From Lomentospora prolificans (taxonomy: Eukaryota; Ascomycota; Sordariomycetes; Microascales; Microascaceae), in NCBI GenBank assembly GCA_029532625.1, contig JARFXM010000009.1, positions 2,418,001 to 2,482,000 on the forward strand: a DNA stretch of 64,000 nucleotides. The letters run 5' to 3'. Of this stretch, positions 50,152 to 60,344 are shown piece by piece. The translations under genes and the position numbers were made by a program. How positions within the stretch are numbered: the stretch's first letter is position 1; the number at the start of each line of letters is the position of its first letter. The notes beneath the pieces were generated by a model, which was given only the letters and a program-made list of their open reading frames with translations, did no database searches and was not told the DNA's origin.

Positions 50152-50167
50152 ATATATATATATATAA
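50152..50167. repeat. (TA)8 microsatellite upstream of the AZF1-like gene
   Basis: An alternating AT run ends about 125 bases upstream of the AZF1-like start codon, probably in the 5' leader or core promoter. It might act as a TATA-like element, but its repeat nature makes this uncertain. Confidence 0.7.
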
Positions 50168-50292
50168 CAATCAGCCTTCTGTTTGCCAACCACATCTGCG
50201 ACTCCAAGCAAGTCCTTGTCCGCCCAAGGGCTTTTCTCATAGCAACCTAGACCTAGGTTCAAAGATAGCTTCGTCTTTACCCCAACTCCGAG

Positions 50293-52065
50293 ATGGCGTT
50301 GACGGCTCAGCATCCCGGTCCTCCAAGCTGGGACCGCTGGCATCATCCTCATGGCAATCCCGAGTATGTCATGATGGATACCAGCCTGATGCACTACGAC
50401 TCTCGTTCGGTAACTCCGGGCTCCGGTGCTCCTCACCGCGCCCCCATGGCCCACCCGTACATGGGCAACTCGTACGGCGTTGCGCCAATTCCCAGCGTAG
50501 GCCAACCTCATTACCCGCCGCCTAACGCCTTCTTCAATGGCTACAACGGCCCGGCCATAAGGGACCATTACAAACAGCCTCCTCGGCACCAGTACCAGGA
50601 CCGGCCCATGGTGGTGATCCCCCCGGTGAACGATCGGAGTCGGATCCTGGCCCCTCCAAGAGACATGCGCTCTCCTTACGAGGAGCACAGCCAGAGCCCT
50701 TCGGTAAAGAGCGACGGCCAGCCCAAGACACTGACGGTGCCGGATGGCGAGCTCCCAAAGGTGCCTCGCACCATCACTTCAAACGTCACAGTCAACCCGG
50801 AAGATGAGGTGTCGTTTTCGACAGATGTGGACACTCTTATGCGAGCGATTCAAGCCAAGCATGAAACAGATACCATTGTCAAGGTCGCTGAAGACAAAAT
50901 CAGAGCGGAAACCGGCGACCACCCATCTCCGGAGGTAGGCTACTCGACCCTTTCGACACGGCTTCAACAGGAACACGACTTAACGCCAGACGATGAACAG
51001 GCTGGATCTCCAGATAGCACGGGATCCGATAGATCAAAGAAGTCCAGGGCCAGCTGCAGACGTTACACATGCGACTTCCCCGACTGCAACAAGAGCTTCT
51101 GCCAGAAGACTCACTTGGATATCCATCGAAGAGCCCACACTGGTGACAAGCCTTATGTGAGTGGCATTTTATTCGACCAGTTTCATTCCATTGCAGCCGC
51201 TAATACGTATACACTGATAGTCTTGCAAATTTCCTGCCTGTGGCCAGCGATTCTCTCAGCTCGGGAATCTGAAGGTAAGTCGATATATCTCGTGCACGTC
51301 CACGACCATAAACACCGCTAACGGATCTCTCCTATCATAGACACACGAGCGCCGACACACTGGAGAGCGCCCTTACGAATGCGCCGTCTGCGGCAAGCGG
51401 TTCGCTCAGAGAGGCAATGTCAGGGCGCACCAGGTGGTGCACCGCCAGGTGAAGCCTTATGTTTGCAAGCTGGAGGGATGCAACAAAGACTTTACCCAGA
51501 GGGGAAATTTAAAGGTAAGCAAAAGTTTGGGGATTTGCTAGATGCGAATATTGGGAAATGGTAGATGGCGGTGCTAACTTCTCTTTTTTCTTTCCCACAG
51601 TCTCACCAGAACCGATTCCATGCTGAGGCGTTGAAGAACCTGACGCAAAAGTTCGCTACCATTGCGGACGGCAACAATGTGTCTGATGCCGATCGGGAGC
51701 TCTGGGAGTACTTTGCTACGACGTACAAGAACAGCAACAAGGGAATCAAGGGACGAGGTAAGGAGAGGCGAAGCGGGCTGTCGCAGTCGCCCAAGAGTGC
51801 GGTGTTGTCGCAGTTCCCGGTCTGTCCTCCCACGGCACCCGCCATGCACCGAGGATCGTACTCTGGCGCGTCGCAACACGTCCCACAGCAACCGATTCTT
51901 AGCCCGTCCAGCGGACTAGCCAATCCCGCCATGGACCGAGCCGGCCCTGGCATGCTCGGCGCCTCCCATCTTGGAAACGGCATGGGCGACCACGAGTCGT
52001 CCAGTACATCGACGAGCATGTACGGTGAACCCCATAGCCAGTCCTTCCACGACCGGGGCTATTAG
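50293..52065 (+). CDS. AZF1: C2H2 zinc-finger transcription factor, Azf1-like
   Basis: Four exons: 50293-51156, 51221-51274, 51341-51514 and 51601-52065; 518 aa. Four C2H2 fingers lie in tandem. Finger 1 uses C260, C265, H278 and H282; finger 2 uses C290, C295, H308 and H312; finger 3 uses C320, C323, H336 and H340; finger 4 uses C348, C353, H366 and H371. Linkers 1 and 2 are TGDKPY and TGERPY, while linker 3 is the unusual RQVKPY. The order of fingers, linker 3, and the SHQNRFHAEALKNLT tail after finger 4 match yeast Azf1, a glucose-responsive nuclear regulator of carbon metabolism and cell wall genes. The first 250 residues are Pro/His/Tyr-rich and disordered; the C-terminus is Ser/Gly/Pro-rich. 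Introns fall inside or between fingers. Target genes in this organism are unknown. Confidence 0.88.
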
Positions 52066-53674
52066 GGGTTGGCGACACCACACCAGGAGATTTTAGGCGC
52101 GAAGGACTTTGCAACAATGATACCTCGACTGATTCATGGGACACAATTATTATACACAGGACAGCGGCGTTACAAAAGGTGAATTTGTAGACTATGACGA
52201 CGGGAATAAGGGCCAAGGAATCAGAGGAAGAGGGGGAAACGCAACTGGTGGACACGATGTACGAAATAACGGAACCAATATTTGAATACTAAATAGAGAG
52301 AGAAAGCGAGGGAGAGACAGAGAGCCACGCGTGTCACTATCCGCGTTGGGATAGCAATAGGACATGGAATGGCGCATGGAGGAGAGGGGTTCGAGTTAAA
52401 AATAAGACGAAGAGGCACAAAAAAAAAAGAAAGAAAAAAAGAGAAAACAAGAATCGAATGGTGCGGTGCGGTAGGGGAAAGTGGAAAGTGAAAGGGGTCG
52501 TGGCGCGCAGGAAAGGCAACCGACTCATGGCAGAATCTCGAAGCATTGGATGGGGAATTCTACTTGTTTTCTAGCAATGGCATTTACACAATGGGATCCA
52601 TGGGAAACTCTAGTGGTAGAGCTTGGCCCAATTGGTAGCGGAGCCGGTGGACTTCTTGAGATATGATTTCTTCTTTTTTTTTTTTTCCTTCGGAATTGCA
52701 CGCTCGGCTTGCTTTAGTTTTGAGATTTTAGGAATATCCATCTTCGCATTCATATATTATATCATAGCGTTCGAGAGCCCTGGTGATCAGAAATGTCGAT
52801 CGCCAGCCAGACCGAGAACTCCTTATAAGTGCCAGAGTGTTATTGCGGCCACCAGCGGGCCGACATATGGCCAGCTGGCCAGCCCGTTGGAAGATCGACT
52901 GCCAGACTCTGCGTTACTACTGCTGGCCTCCACTGCTACTGGCCGCCACTGACCACCTTCCAGCAACAAGTCACAGAGAGTGCAATTCGTAGAGTGCAAT
53001 TCGTAGGGCCCGGCCCCCCGCCCCCTTTCTTCCGGGGTGGTTGGTTTCCGACCTGATATCGAGATGGGACATAACTAATATCGCCCGGACGTTTTTGTTT
53101 TGTCTCCGCTTCGTCTTGTCCTTGTCCTGTGTCCTGTTCACCTTCCATGTGCAGACCGGGCTGGGATGGGGAGAGGGGCGTGTGGCGGAAAAGTGCCAGC
53201 CAAGTACTCGGGCGCTGCAGCAAGTACATTCTACGTTTTCTTCCCTTTGTGTGTTTTTTTTCTTTCCTTCTCCTTTTCTCCTCCAGAGGTACATCTTCTC
53301 GATGGCACACCCTTGAGATACGCTCTTGGGACTATGTTGGAAAGGTCAGATGGCGGGGGGTAAAGGAGGGAGGGTGGAGCAGAGAGAAGACAAGATTCGA
53401 TTAGTAGTCGTTTCCTGGTCCAGAGTCTCGGGCCGCTGGCTACGTGGACGACTGAGGGTTCCGCTGTAGTAGGGCATCGGACATTGCCAGCCATTGAGTA
53501 GTAGCACGAGAGTAGTTGGGTGTTGTGTTGGACTTTACACCCTCCCAGCAGACCTGTCTTTACATCTCAACAAAAAAAGACTTGAGGGGAGCCAAGAGCC
53601 CCTCCTGGATGTCCATTGAGACGGAGATGTGGGAGGGTTGGGGAAAGCTCGAGGACAGTAAAAGGGAACCTATG

Positions 53675-53718
53675 GAGAGAGAGAGAGAGAGAGTGAGAGA
53701 GAGAGAGAGGGGGGGGGG
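53675..53718. repeat. (GA)n microsatellite followed by poly(G)
   Basis: About 17 GA units with one GT interruption, ending in a run of ten G on the + strand. Confidence 0.85.
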
Positions 53719-54320
53719 CCCTGTTTCACGGGGATGGGGCAGCCCAAGACAAGCCGGCCATCAGAAGATAGGAATGTGTAAAAAGAGCACTGATTCAATG
53801 GTTTCGTAGATGACGGATTGTGGTCAACAGGCAGCGGGCGCGTTTTGTTCTTTCTGCCCCTTCTCTTGCTGTGAGATGTTGCGATTCGGACCTACATCGC
53901 ATTTGTATTTTTTTGGGTTCTTTCTGGCGGCAGCAGAGAAAGATAGATTTACTTCCAAGCAGCCCAGCTGTATTAGATCTTTTTCTTTTCGTGCATTTAC
54001 TTCCCCATGGAGAATCAGGGCAAAAGAAGAAATGTGCTTCTGATCCCGGGGTCGGTCTCTGATTGTTTTTTTTTTTTTTCTGTTGAATCTGTTTGGTTTG
54101 ATGTATGGAAAACGAAACATGGTTTCTACGCATTGAATGGAGGGCAGGGATGTCTCGCTATCTCTTTGCCTTCTGTTCTGCCTTCATCTTTGTTTCCCAT
54201 TCCCTTCTTCTTTTGCCCTTAGTCTATTACACCGGCAGATGAGCGAAGCTAGAATGATATGGAAGAAAAGAGCGCGCGAGACCTCCCGCTCCCACGCGAG
54301 GGGGAGCTGGGACCAGGGTG

Positions 54321-54361
54321 GTTGTGTGCGTGTGGGTGCGTGCGTGGGTGCGTGCGTGCGA
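54321..54361. repeat. (GTGC/GTGG)n repeat
   Basis: Imperfect GTGTGCGTG and GTGCGTGC units across about 40 bases on the + strand; no coding role is seen. Confidence 0.75.
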
Positions 54362-54593
54362 GGTTGGGACATTTTCGAATGCTCAATTGGACTTGGCATT
54401 GATATCGATGCGAGATCGATCAGCAGAGGGAAAGAAAAAAGAAAAGAAAAAAAGCGCGTCTCCGGTCAAGGGGACCAGTACCATGACACAGTCCAGTCCC
54501 ACGACAAAACAAAAACCCAAAAAGATGTGCTCGAGAGGCCTCTTTCATAATCACGGGCCAATGCCTAATTAGATCGCGACCGGCCGGGCATCT

Positions 54594-54616
54594 GTGCAGT
54601 GCAGTGCAGTGCAGTG
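54594..54616. repeat. (GCAGT)4 pentanucleotide repeat
   Basis: Four perfect tandem copies of a five-base unit, a period not divisible by three, which is consistent with non-coding DNA. Confidence 0.85.
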
Positions 54617-55435
54617 CCTGGTCATCCAATGTTTTCCCTTGGTCTGGGCCGCATAGTATTTCCTTGCTGGACCATCCATCGATCCCCGTATTATAAGTCG
54701 AGTGGTCGTGGCCGGTAAGAACAGGAAAGACTGCCGAGTGTTCCTAATCTGCCCTGCGCTTTTGCTATCCAACCTTCTTCTTCACCGCTCCTCTTGCAAG
54801 GCGAACAGCACCATCGCAACAAAAAGAAAAAGGCCGCATTTTTTTTCTTTTCTTGGTCGCTGGCTGTCACCTCCTTCGATGTTCGCAACCATTCCGAAAT
54901 CAGGCCTCAAGCTCTAGCCCCTCCTAGAGATCTCCTGGAGGGAAATAAAAACCCGTCCCCAAATATGCCGGTGGAAATTCTGTCATGCGTTTTCTAGGCT
55001 GGCTGGTTTTCACATGCGCTGTAACGCTGCGGCAGAGTCGTCCTCTATAACCCCGTCTGTCTCGTTCCGGTTTCCCTCGACGAAAGGCCAGCCAGCGCAC
55101 AGAGGATGTATAACTTGCCGGGATTCGGAGCCAGCTGCGTTGCGGCTCTTCAAGCTCCGCCGCCAGGCGCCCCATTGAAACCCTGGAGCGTCAATCTTGC
55201 CCCCATCATCTTGTTTTTCCTGGCTTAAATAAACAGGGCTATTCACCGCCAAAATAACGTCGTGATTTCCTTGCACACATGTTCATCATGGGGGATTGGC
55301 AACGTCACTGGATTGGATCAATTGCTGAGTGAGCCTGCCCTCCCACTGCCCCAAAACAAAGCGGTGTGCCGGCGCCGCGTGGCGCTTGACAACCACCAGC
55401 AGAGGTCGCAGCAGAAGCAGAAGCAGCGACAGGGG

Positions 55436-55501
55436 ACGGAACAGCATGTACGTCGCGGAGAAAGGAAAACGGAACAGCATGTACGTCGAGGAGAAGGGAA
55501 A
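55436..55501. repeat. 33-bp tandem duplication
   Basis: Two adjacent copies of a 33-base unit beginning acggaacagcatgtacgtcg, differing at two positions. The period keeps a reading frame, but the surrounding frame is not recognisable as a gene. Confidence 0.85.
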
Positions 55502-55864
55502 GAGGGGACTTCAAAAAGCGTAAACGCAACTCAACTCAGCGAAGCCAAGGCGTATGTCGAGTAACTGTTCCATACATTACGCACATAATCATAAAGCCAC
55601 ATGGATCTTGCTTCCTCATACTTAGCTCGTCCCCGGTTTCTAGGTTGGAGGGACGCCTGACACCTTTACAAGCGCTGGCCATCCTTCTCGCAGTAATGAT
55701 ATGGCGGTGTCCATGGCACTAATCGGCATGAGCATTACACTGCAGCTATCGCAGCCGCCTCTCATAGGCCCGACGCGGAGTGTGATCCAAACCGGAAAGG
55801 CGAGACGAAGGATCAGGTAGATGGGTGAGTGAAGAGACGAAAGAAAGAGAGCGAGAAAGAAAAG

Positions 55865-55868
<4 letters not shown>

Positions 55869-55921
<53 letters not shown>
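55869..55921. repeat. (GA)26 microsatellite
   Basis: An uninterrupted GA/AG dinucleotide run of about 53 bases, the longest perfect microsatellite in the window. On the opposite strand it is a TC tract. Confidence 0.95.
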
Positions 55922-55922
<1 letters not shown>

Positions 55923-56624
55923 CCTCAGCGTGGATTGACCAATCGCGAAAGGCCTTGCATGTGCAACATCTCCCGCTGACATTTAGTGTACGAGCGATGC
56001 AGGAGACGACAACAGTGCAGCTGAGCTTGACTTGGATAGCGAGTCATAGAGCCTGCTGACCTATCTCTCTCGCGTTGGCCATCTCCTCATCTCTTTCTGA
56101 CAAGTACGAGCCGGCCCCGCTACTTAGACGCCTAACTCGCCACCTTCAATGATGTTCACTGCTTAGAAGTCGATCTATGATTTCGCAAGGGGCCAGGTAG
56201 TCTCGGGTTACTCTCCATGATGCGGTCGGCGAGTCTATTGAGGGGGTGTGTGCAGATAAATAGGATAGGCGCGAGAGAAAGTAGGATGACTAGATCCCAG
56301 TGTAATCTCTTTCATGCGCGACGTGGAACCCAATCCAGAGTCTAGAGAGGTGTGTGAAATAAGCTGAAGAAAAGAGGCCAGAAGAACGATTTCACAGTTT
56401 CGCCCAAGAGAAGATATTGGAGCGGAGGGACGAAGATAGATCATGTAACCAAACGCTCGAGGGAAACAGCCCCTGATTGTTCCTGCTGGACACCGAAAAA
56501 GCTAACATAAACCGTCGGCTTGATGCAAGCCCACACACACCCTCTTCTGCGAACGAGGCTTAGAGTAGAGATCAATAGAGGACAACAGCCCGCGCGAGAG
56601 ATGGGAAAGGAAAAAGAAATTCTG

Positions 56625-56625
56625 A

Positions 56626-56652
<27 letters not shown>
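56625..56652. repeat. Poly(A) tract, 28 bases
   Basis: An uninterrupted run of A on the + strand. A retroposed poly(A) tail is possible, but no recognisable cDNA sequence precedes it. Confidence 0.9.
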
Positions 56653-56657
<5 letters not shown>

Positions 56658-57358
56658 CGCAGCAAGTCTGGGTGCCGCCCCGGGAGGCGCTTCCGGAGAG
56701 CCACACCCTGGGAGCGGAGGGACAAGTTTCTGGTTGTTGAGTTTCAAAAGGCACGAGGACACTGTATTGTGCAATCAGACATGAATCGTGGAACGCTCCA
56801 GCTCCTCCCTTCATCTTTGCCGTGGGGGGGTGTGCTGGGTCAGTGTCATGATTGAAAGGGTACGATGCATGTGAACCCTTCATCGTCATCGAGGCCAACA
56901 CCTCTGATGCTCTTTTCGCAGGGTGGCCCTGAATAGTAACTCGTCTGTGGGCTGGGGCGAGGTTAATAACGGAAACCGAAAAAAAAGTAGCCAGCGATTC
57001 CTAGCGGAACACAGCCCGCTTTCGCGCACACCTTTCAGCCATGTACTCCTTGAACTACCGAGAGGCGGATGACCCTCCAGTTTGGGACCCTAGACAACCG
57101 CGAACGCCACCCATTGTTTTCATCTCGGCCATTTATCTCGCCATGAACGCCCCGACTACCTCGCGTGGGCTGCTTACAGAGATGGAATTAAGATGGCACA
57201 GTCCATTGACCGCTATCACCTGTCCGTGGAAAGGTCCTCTCCAGGGGTGCCTGAGCAGGTTGTTTCTCTTTGGCGCCTCGCCACCCCTTCCTACCACTCA
57301 GCCGGCATCAGGAAGCTGGATATCAAGGCGAAAAGAATGCATGTTGCGCCCGGGATTT

Positions 57359-57999
57359 TTAGCCTCCGTGAAGCGTCGAGACGAATAAGATGCTGTCGCC
57401 GTTCTGGAGTTCGTACTCCTCCTCTCCCTCAAGTTCCCAGTCTGCATCATTTATGAGCACAAGGATACCCGGCCGACTACCATCCCTGTTAGCGGATGCC
57501 CTCGCGGAAAAAAGCTTTCCGTTTCCAGCCAGACAGGTAACGGGTTACTGTACAACTCCTGACTGGCTGGCCGCCCGGTAACTTGGCTATTTGCTCTGCG
57601 CCAGGGGTCCATTGCCTATCAGATTGGCACTTACATGTGGCCATCAAGCACGAAGAGCTCCTTGCGAGAATCCTTCATCGTATTCTTGCAGAGGTGATCA
57701 ATCAGGAAGGCAGCTGTGACAGGCTTGCCTTCACTAACGGCGGGGATGTTAATAGCATGCTCGCGCTGGTCAGAGAAGAGCATCTCAAGGCCGCCGCTTT
57801 CATAGGTCGCCACGTTAGTTTCATCCCCCACTCCAAACAAAACAAAAGGAAAATTAAAAGGAAAGTGTGAAAAGGGGTCCGAGTTCAGGGGTGTCATGCA
57901 GGCATCATGGCTTTTTCAAGTGACCTACGTAAATTCCACCTTTAACGAGAGTTCCTGGTTATCGCCCACCCGAGTCTCTGTTGCCAAAGCGGTGGCCAT
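57359..57999 (-). CDS. URM1: Ubiquitin-related modifier 1 (Urm1)
   Basis: Three exons on the minus strand: 57999-57929, 57796-57635 and 57476-57359; 116 aa. Urm1 is the sulfur carrier for 2-thiolation of wobble uridine in tRNAs and is also a protein modifier. After splicing, exon 1 ends in VEFT and exon 2 begins GGLEMLF, which together rebuild the family's first strand and turn. Then come SDQREHAINIP, FLIDHLCKN, ELFVLDGH, and in exon 3 RPGILVLINDADWELEGE. The chain ends in STLHGG, whose terminal Gly-Gly is the site activated as a thiocarboxylate by Uba4. Length is close to the usual 100-115 aa. Intron 1 uses an AAAG acceptor about 20 nt after an ACTAAC branch point. The gene is divergent from the SF3B4 homologue with a 550-base gap. 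Confidence 0.93.
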
Positions 58000-58549
58000 G
58001 ATTTCGCCTGTCAATAGATGTTGTGACGCTCGAGCTTCACAAGTCAAAATATAGTTGAGGCTGAAAACGAAAAATTCCGACCGGCGTTGCGGAAGGATGA
58101 GATGAGCCGGGCGTCAGCGTGAGGGCTTCAGTCGATCGATCGAGCTTCGCACAGACAGCGGGTGCCCAAGAACCAGGTAACAAAGTCGAAATTCGAAGCG
58201 GGTAATAATACAGGAGTATTACTTCCGTCCCTCGACATAGAAGAGAGAGCAAGGGACGACTAAATGTTACTAAGCACATTTATCAGAGCCGATATACAGT
58301 GCGGATAGACCTTTTCCTCTGCCACAATTCCCGTGGCTGATGGTCCACACGCCACGCAAGGCGGTATCTCGATTCGCCGCCGCAAAAACAATGTTCCGAT
58401 GTCAGCTCGTCAGCCTCGCCCGCGAAAAATAAGGTGCCATCGCGACCATCGACGAAGCTCACGCGGTTTCGTTGCGAACGCCTAAAAGAGCCGAAACTCC
58501 TGGGAACCTCACACTTTTGAACGATTCCCGTCGCTTATTTTCCATAAAA
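58000..58549. promoter_or_regulatory. Bidirectional promoter region between URM1 and the SF3B4 homologue
   Basis: A 550-base divergent gap holding both promoters. It includes the sequence tcgatcgatcga near 58134-58145, a short self-complementary repeat, and no recognised gene. Confidence 0.55.
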
Positions 58550-59801
58550 ATGGCGCAAAATCGGCATTGGTACGTTTCTCGTCGCCAACTAACCTTAGCC
58601 TACCCTCCAGGTCAAGAACTCCATCACTAACGCGAAGCTTCCCCCCCCCCAATTTAGGGAGCAAGATAAAGATGCTACCGTCTACATAGGCAACATAGAC
58701 GAGCGCGCCGACCCCGCCATGGTCTATGAAATTATGCTTCAGATGGGGCCCATCCACAACATCCACATGCCGCGCGACCGTGTCACCCAGAACCACCAAG
58801 GCTTCGGCTTCGTCGAGTTCCGCACGCCCCTCGATGCCGAGTATGCCGCCAACGTCATGAACGGCGTCAAGCTCTACGGCAAGTCCCTGCGTGTCAATAA
58901 GGCCTCTGCCGACAAGCAGAAGCAGGCCGACGTCGGCGCCGAGCTGTACATCGGCAACCTCGACGCCATGGTCGACGAGAAGCTCCTCTACGATACCTTT
59001 TCGAGGTTCGGCCCCCTGTTGTCGGTACCCAAGGTGGCTAGGGACGAATCGGCCCAGAGCAAGGGCTTCGGCTTCGTCTCGTACGCCGACTTTGAGAGCT
59101 CCGACGCCGCCATCGCCAACCTGAACGGCCAATACATCCTGAGCAAGGAGGTTTCCGTGCAGTACGCCTTCAAGAAGGACGGTCGCGGCGAGAGGCACGG
59201 CGACGAGGCCGAGAGAGAACTCGCCAAGCAGGCCAAGAAGCGGAATCTCGTACCCGAGGCCGCCACCATCCCGGCCGCCTTCCTCAACAGCGCACCCCCC
59301 GCCCCCGCCGCCGTCGTGCCTCCTCCCATGCCTGCTCGCGCTCCCGTCGGCGCGCCCGTCGGCGCGCCCGCCGGCTTCGATACTTCCGCACCTATACCGG
59401 GCATGCCGGGCGCTATGCCTCCCCAGCGCATGCCTGCCGGTTTCAACGCGCCCATCCGAGGGCCCCCGCCCGGCTTCCCCAACCCTCTCGGACACCCGCA
59501 GGCCATCCCCCCACCAGGCATGCAAGGCCGCGGTGGCATTGGCGTTCTCCCACCTGCGCCATCTGGTCTCCCTGCGCGGCCGCCTCAAGGCCAAGGAGGA
59601 TTCACAAACCCCGCAGATTTCCACCCTGGTTCGTATCGCACTCCCCCGGGCGGCGCTGCAGCACCCCCACCGGGATTCTCTCCGCCTCCCGGGTTTGGCC
59701 CACCCCCTGGTGGTGCCCAAGGAGCTCCTCCCGGGCCTCCGCCGGGCTTCATGCCTCCTCCGCCTGGGTTTCAGCCACCTGCGGGTTTTCAGCGGAGGTG
59801 A
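58550..59801 (+). CDS. HSH49: Splicing factor 3b subunit 4 (Hsh49 / SAP49)
   Basis: Two exons, 58550-58569 and 58658-59801; 387 aa. SF3B4 is part of the U2 snRNP SF3b complex and contacts pre-mRNA near the branch point. The first exon is 20 bases, and the split Trp codon rejoins to give MAQNRHWEQDKDATVYIGNI. RRM1 has RNP2 VYIGNI and RNP1 QGFGFVEF; RRM2 has RNP2 LYIGNL and RNP1 KGFGFVSY. The phrase QYAFKKDGRGERHG after RRM2 is typical of the family. The last 190 residues are a Pro/Gly/Ala/Met-rich tail with PPPGF-type repeats, as in animal SF3B4 and unlike the tailless yeast Hsh49. Strong G/C bias at third positions opens a 403-codon antisense frame, which is not a gene. Confidence 0.93.
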
Positions 59802-60344
59802 TGCGGCCAGAGGGGACGGGGACGGTCGAGGTTGATATGCGGCTCAGCACAATCTGCCTCGCAAAATGGCCATCCAAGAGGAACAAACAGGGCATGATCA
59901 AGATGCCATGATCGGGGTTAGTCATGTTGTATTCAAAAACAGAAAATTCTGTCGCGTTTAGTACGGCGTTCTTGGGGTCAATCGGGGTCATCCATGTACT
60001 GGAATAGTTCACTTTCCTACACCACTGTTCATACATACCAGGGCACAGTTAGCCAGCGAGTAAAATCAAACCGCGAAAAAGCAGGCAGCCTTGGGAAGCT
60101 ATTTTTCTAAACAATCGCGTCTCTTCTGTGTCGAGAATATTCAATATCGAACTCTGCTTACGCCCGGGAACAGGGAAATCCCTTTCAAGAATCCGGCTCA
60201 GCCTCCATGCCACCCCGATCTAGAGTAGTACACTATTCTACATGATTATCACCGTCCCTCCCTTTACATCCCATCATCCTTTAGGCGTTTCCGGTAACCC
60301 CGTTATCAACGCAAGAAATATTTGGCATTTCCTGCAACAATCCG
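59802..60344. other. Convergent 3' intergenic region (SF3B4 homologue / CBP80)
   Basis: This 543-base stretch between converging stop codons should hold both 3' UTRs. A minus-strand frame at 59749-60036 overlaps the SF3B4 3' end and is not recognised. Confidence 0.6.

Larger units (their letters stand above)
41788..50292. other. Gene-poor region, third part, and long upstream region of the AZF1-like gene
   Basis: No recognisable gene. It contains a 29-bp tandem duplication, a purine tract, a CA-type microsatellite and an AT-rich stretch (listed separately). From about 47.8 kb onward the + strand is C/T-rich with many short frames, and probably belongs to a long promoter or leader of the zinc-finger gene. 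A 165-codon ATG-initiated frame ending at 48582 has no known domain. Confidence 0.5.
52066..57358. other. Microsatellite-rich intergenic region (AZF1-like / URM1)
   Basis: This is 5.3 kb between two converging genes without a recognised gene. It is unusually rich in simple repeats (listed separately) and in A/G and C/T tracts. Open frames crossing the repeats encode only low-complexity runs such as Glu-Arg. A frame at 57041-57388 on the + strand is open for 115 codons but has no known motif. Confidence 0.5.

Noticed and set aside
55800..56060. Frames with long Glu-Arg or Leu-Ser runs
   Set aside because: They are direct translations of the (GA)26 microsatellite, not proteins.
58509..59720. 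403-codon open frame on the minus strand
   Set aside because: It lies antisense to the SF3B4 homologue, whose strong third-position C/G bias and Pro/Gly-rich tail remove stop codons from the opposite strand.
59749..60036. 95-codon minus-strand frame between the SF3B4 homologue and CBC1
   Set aside because: It overlaps the SF3B4 3' coding end, has no known motif, and lies in the shared 3' region.
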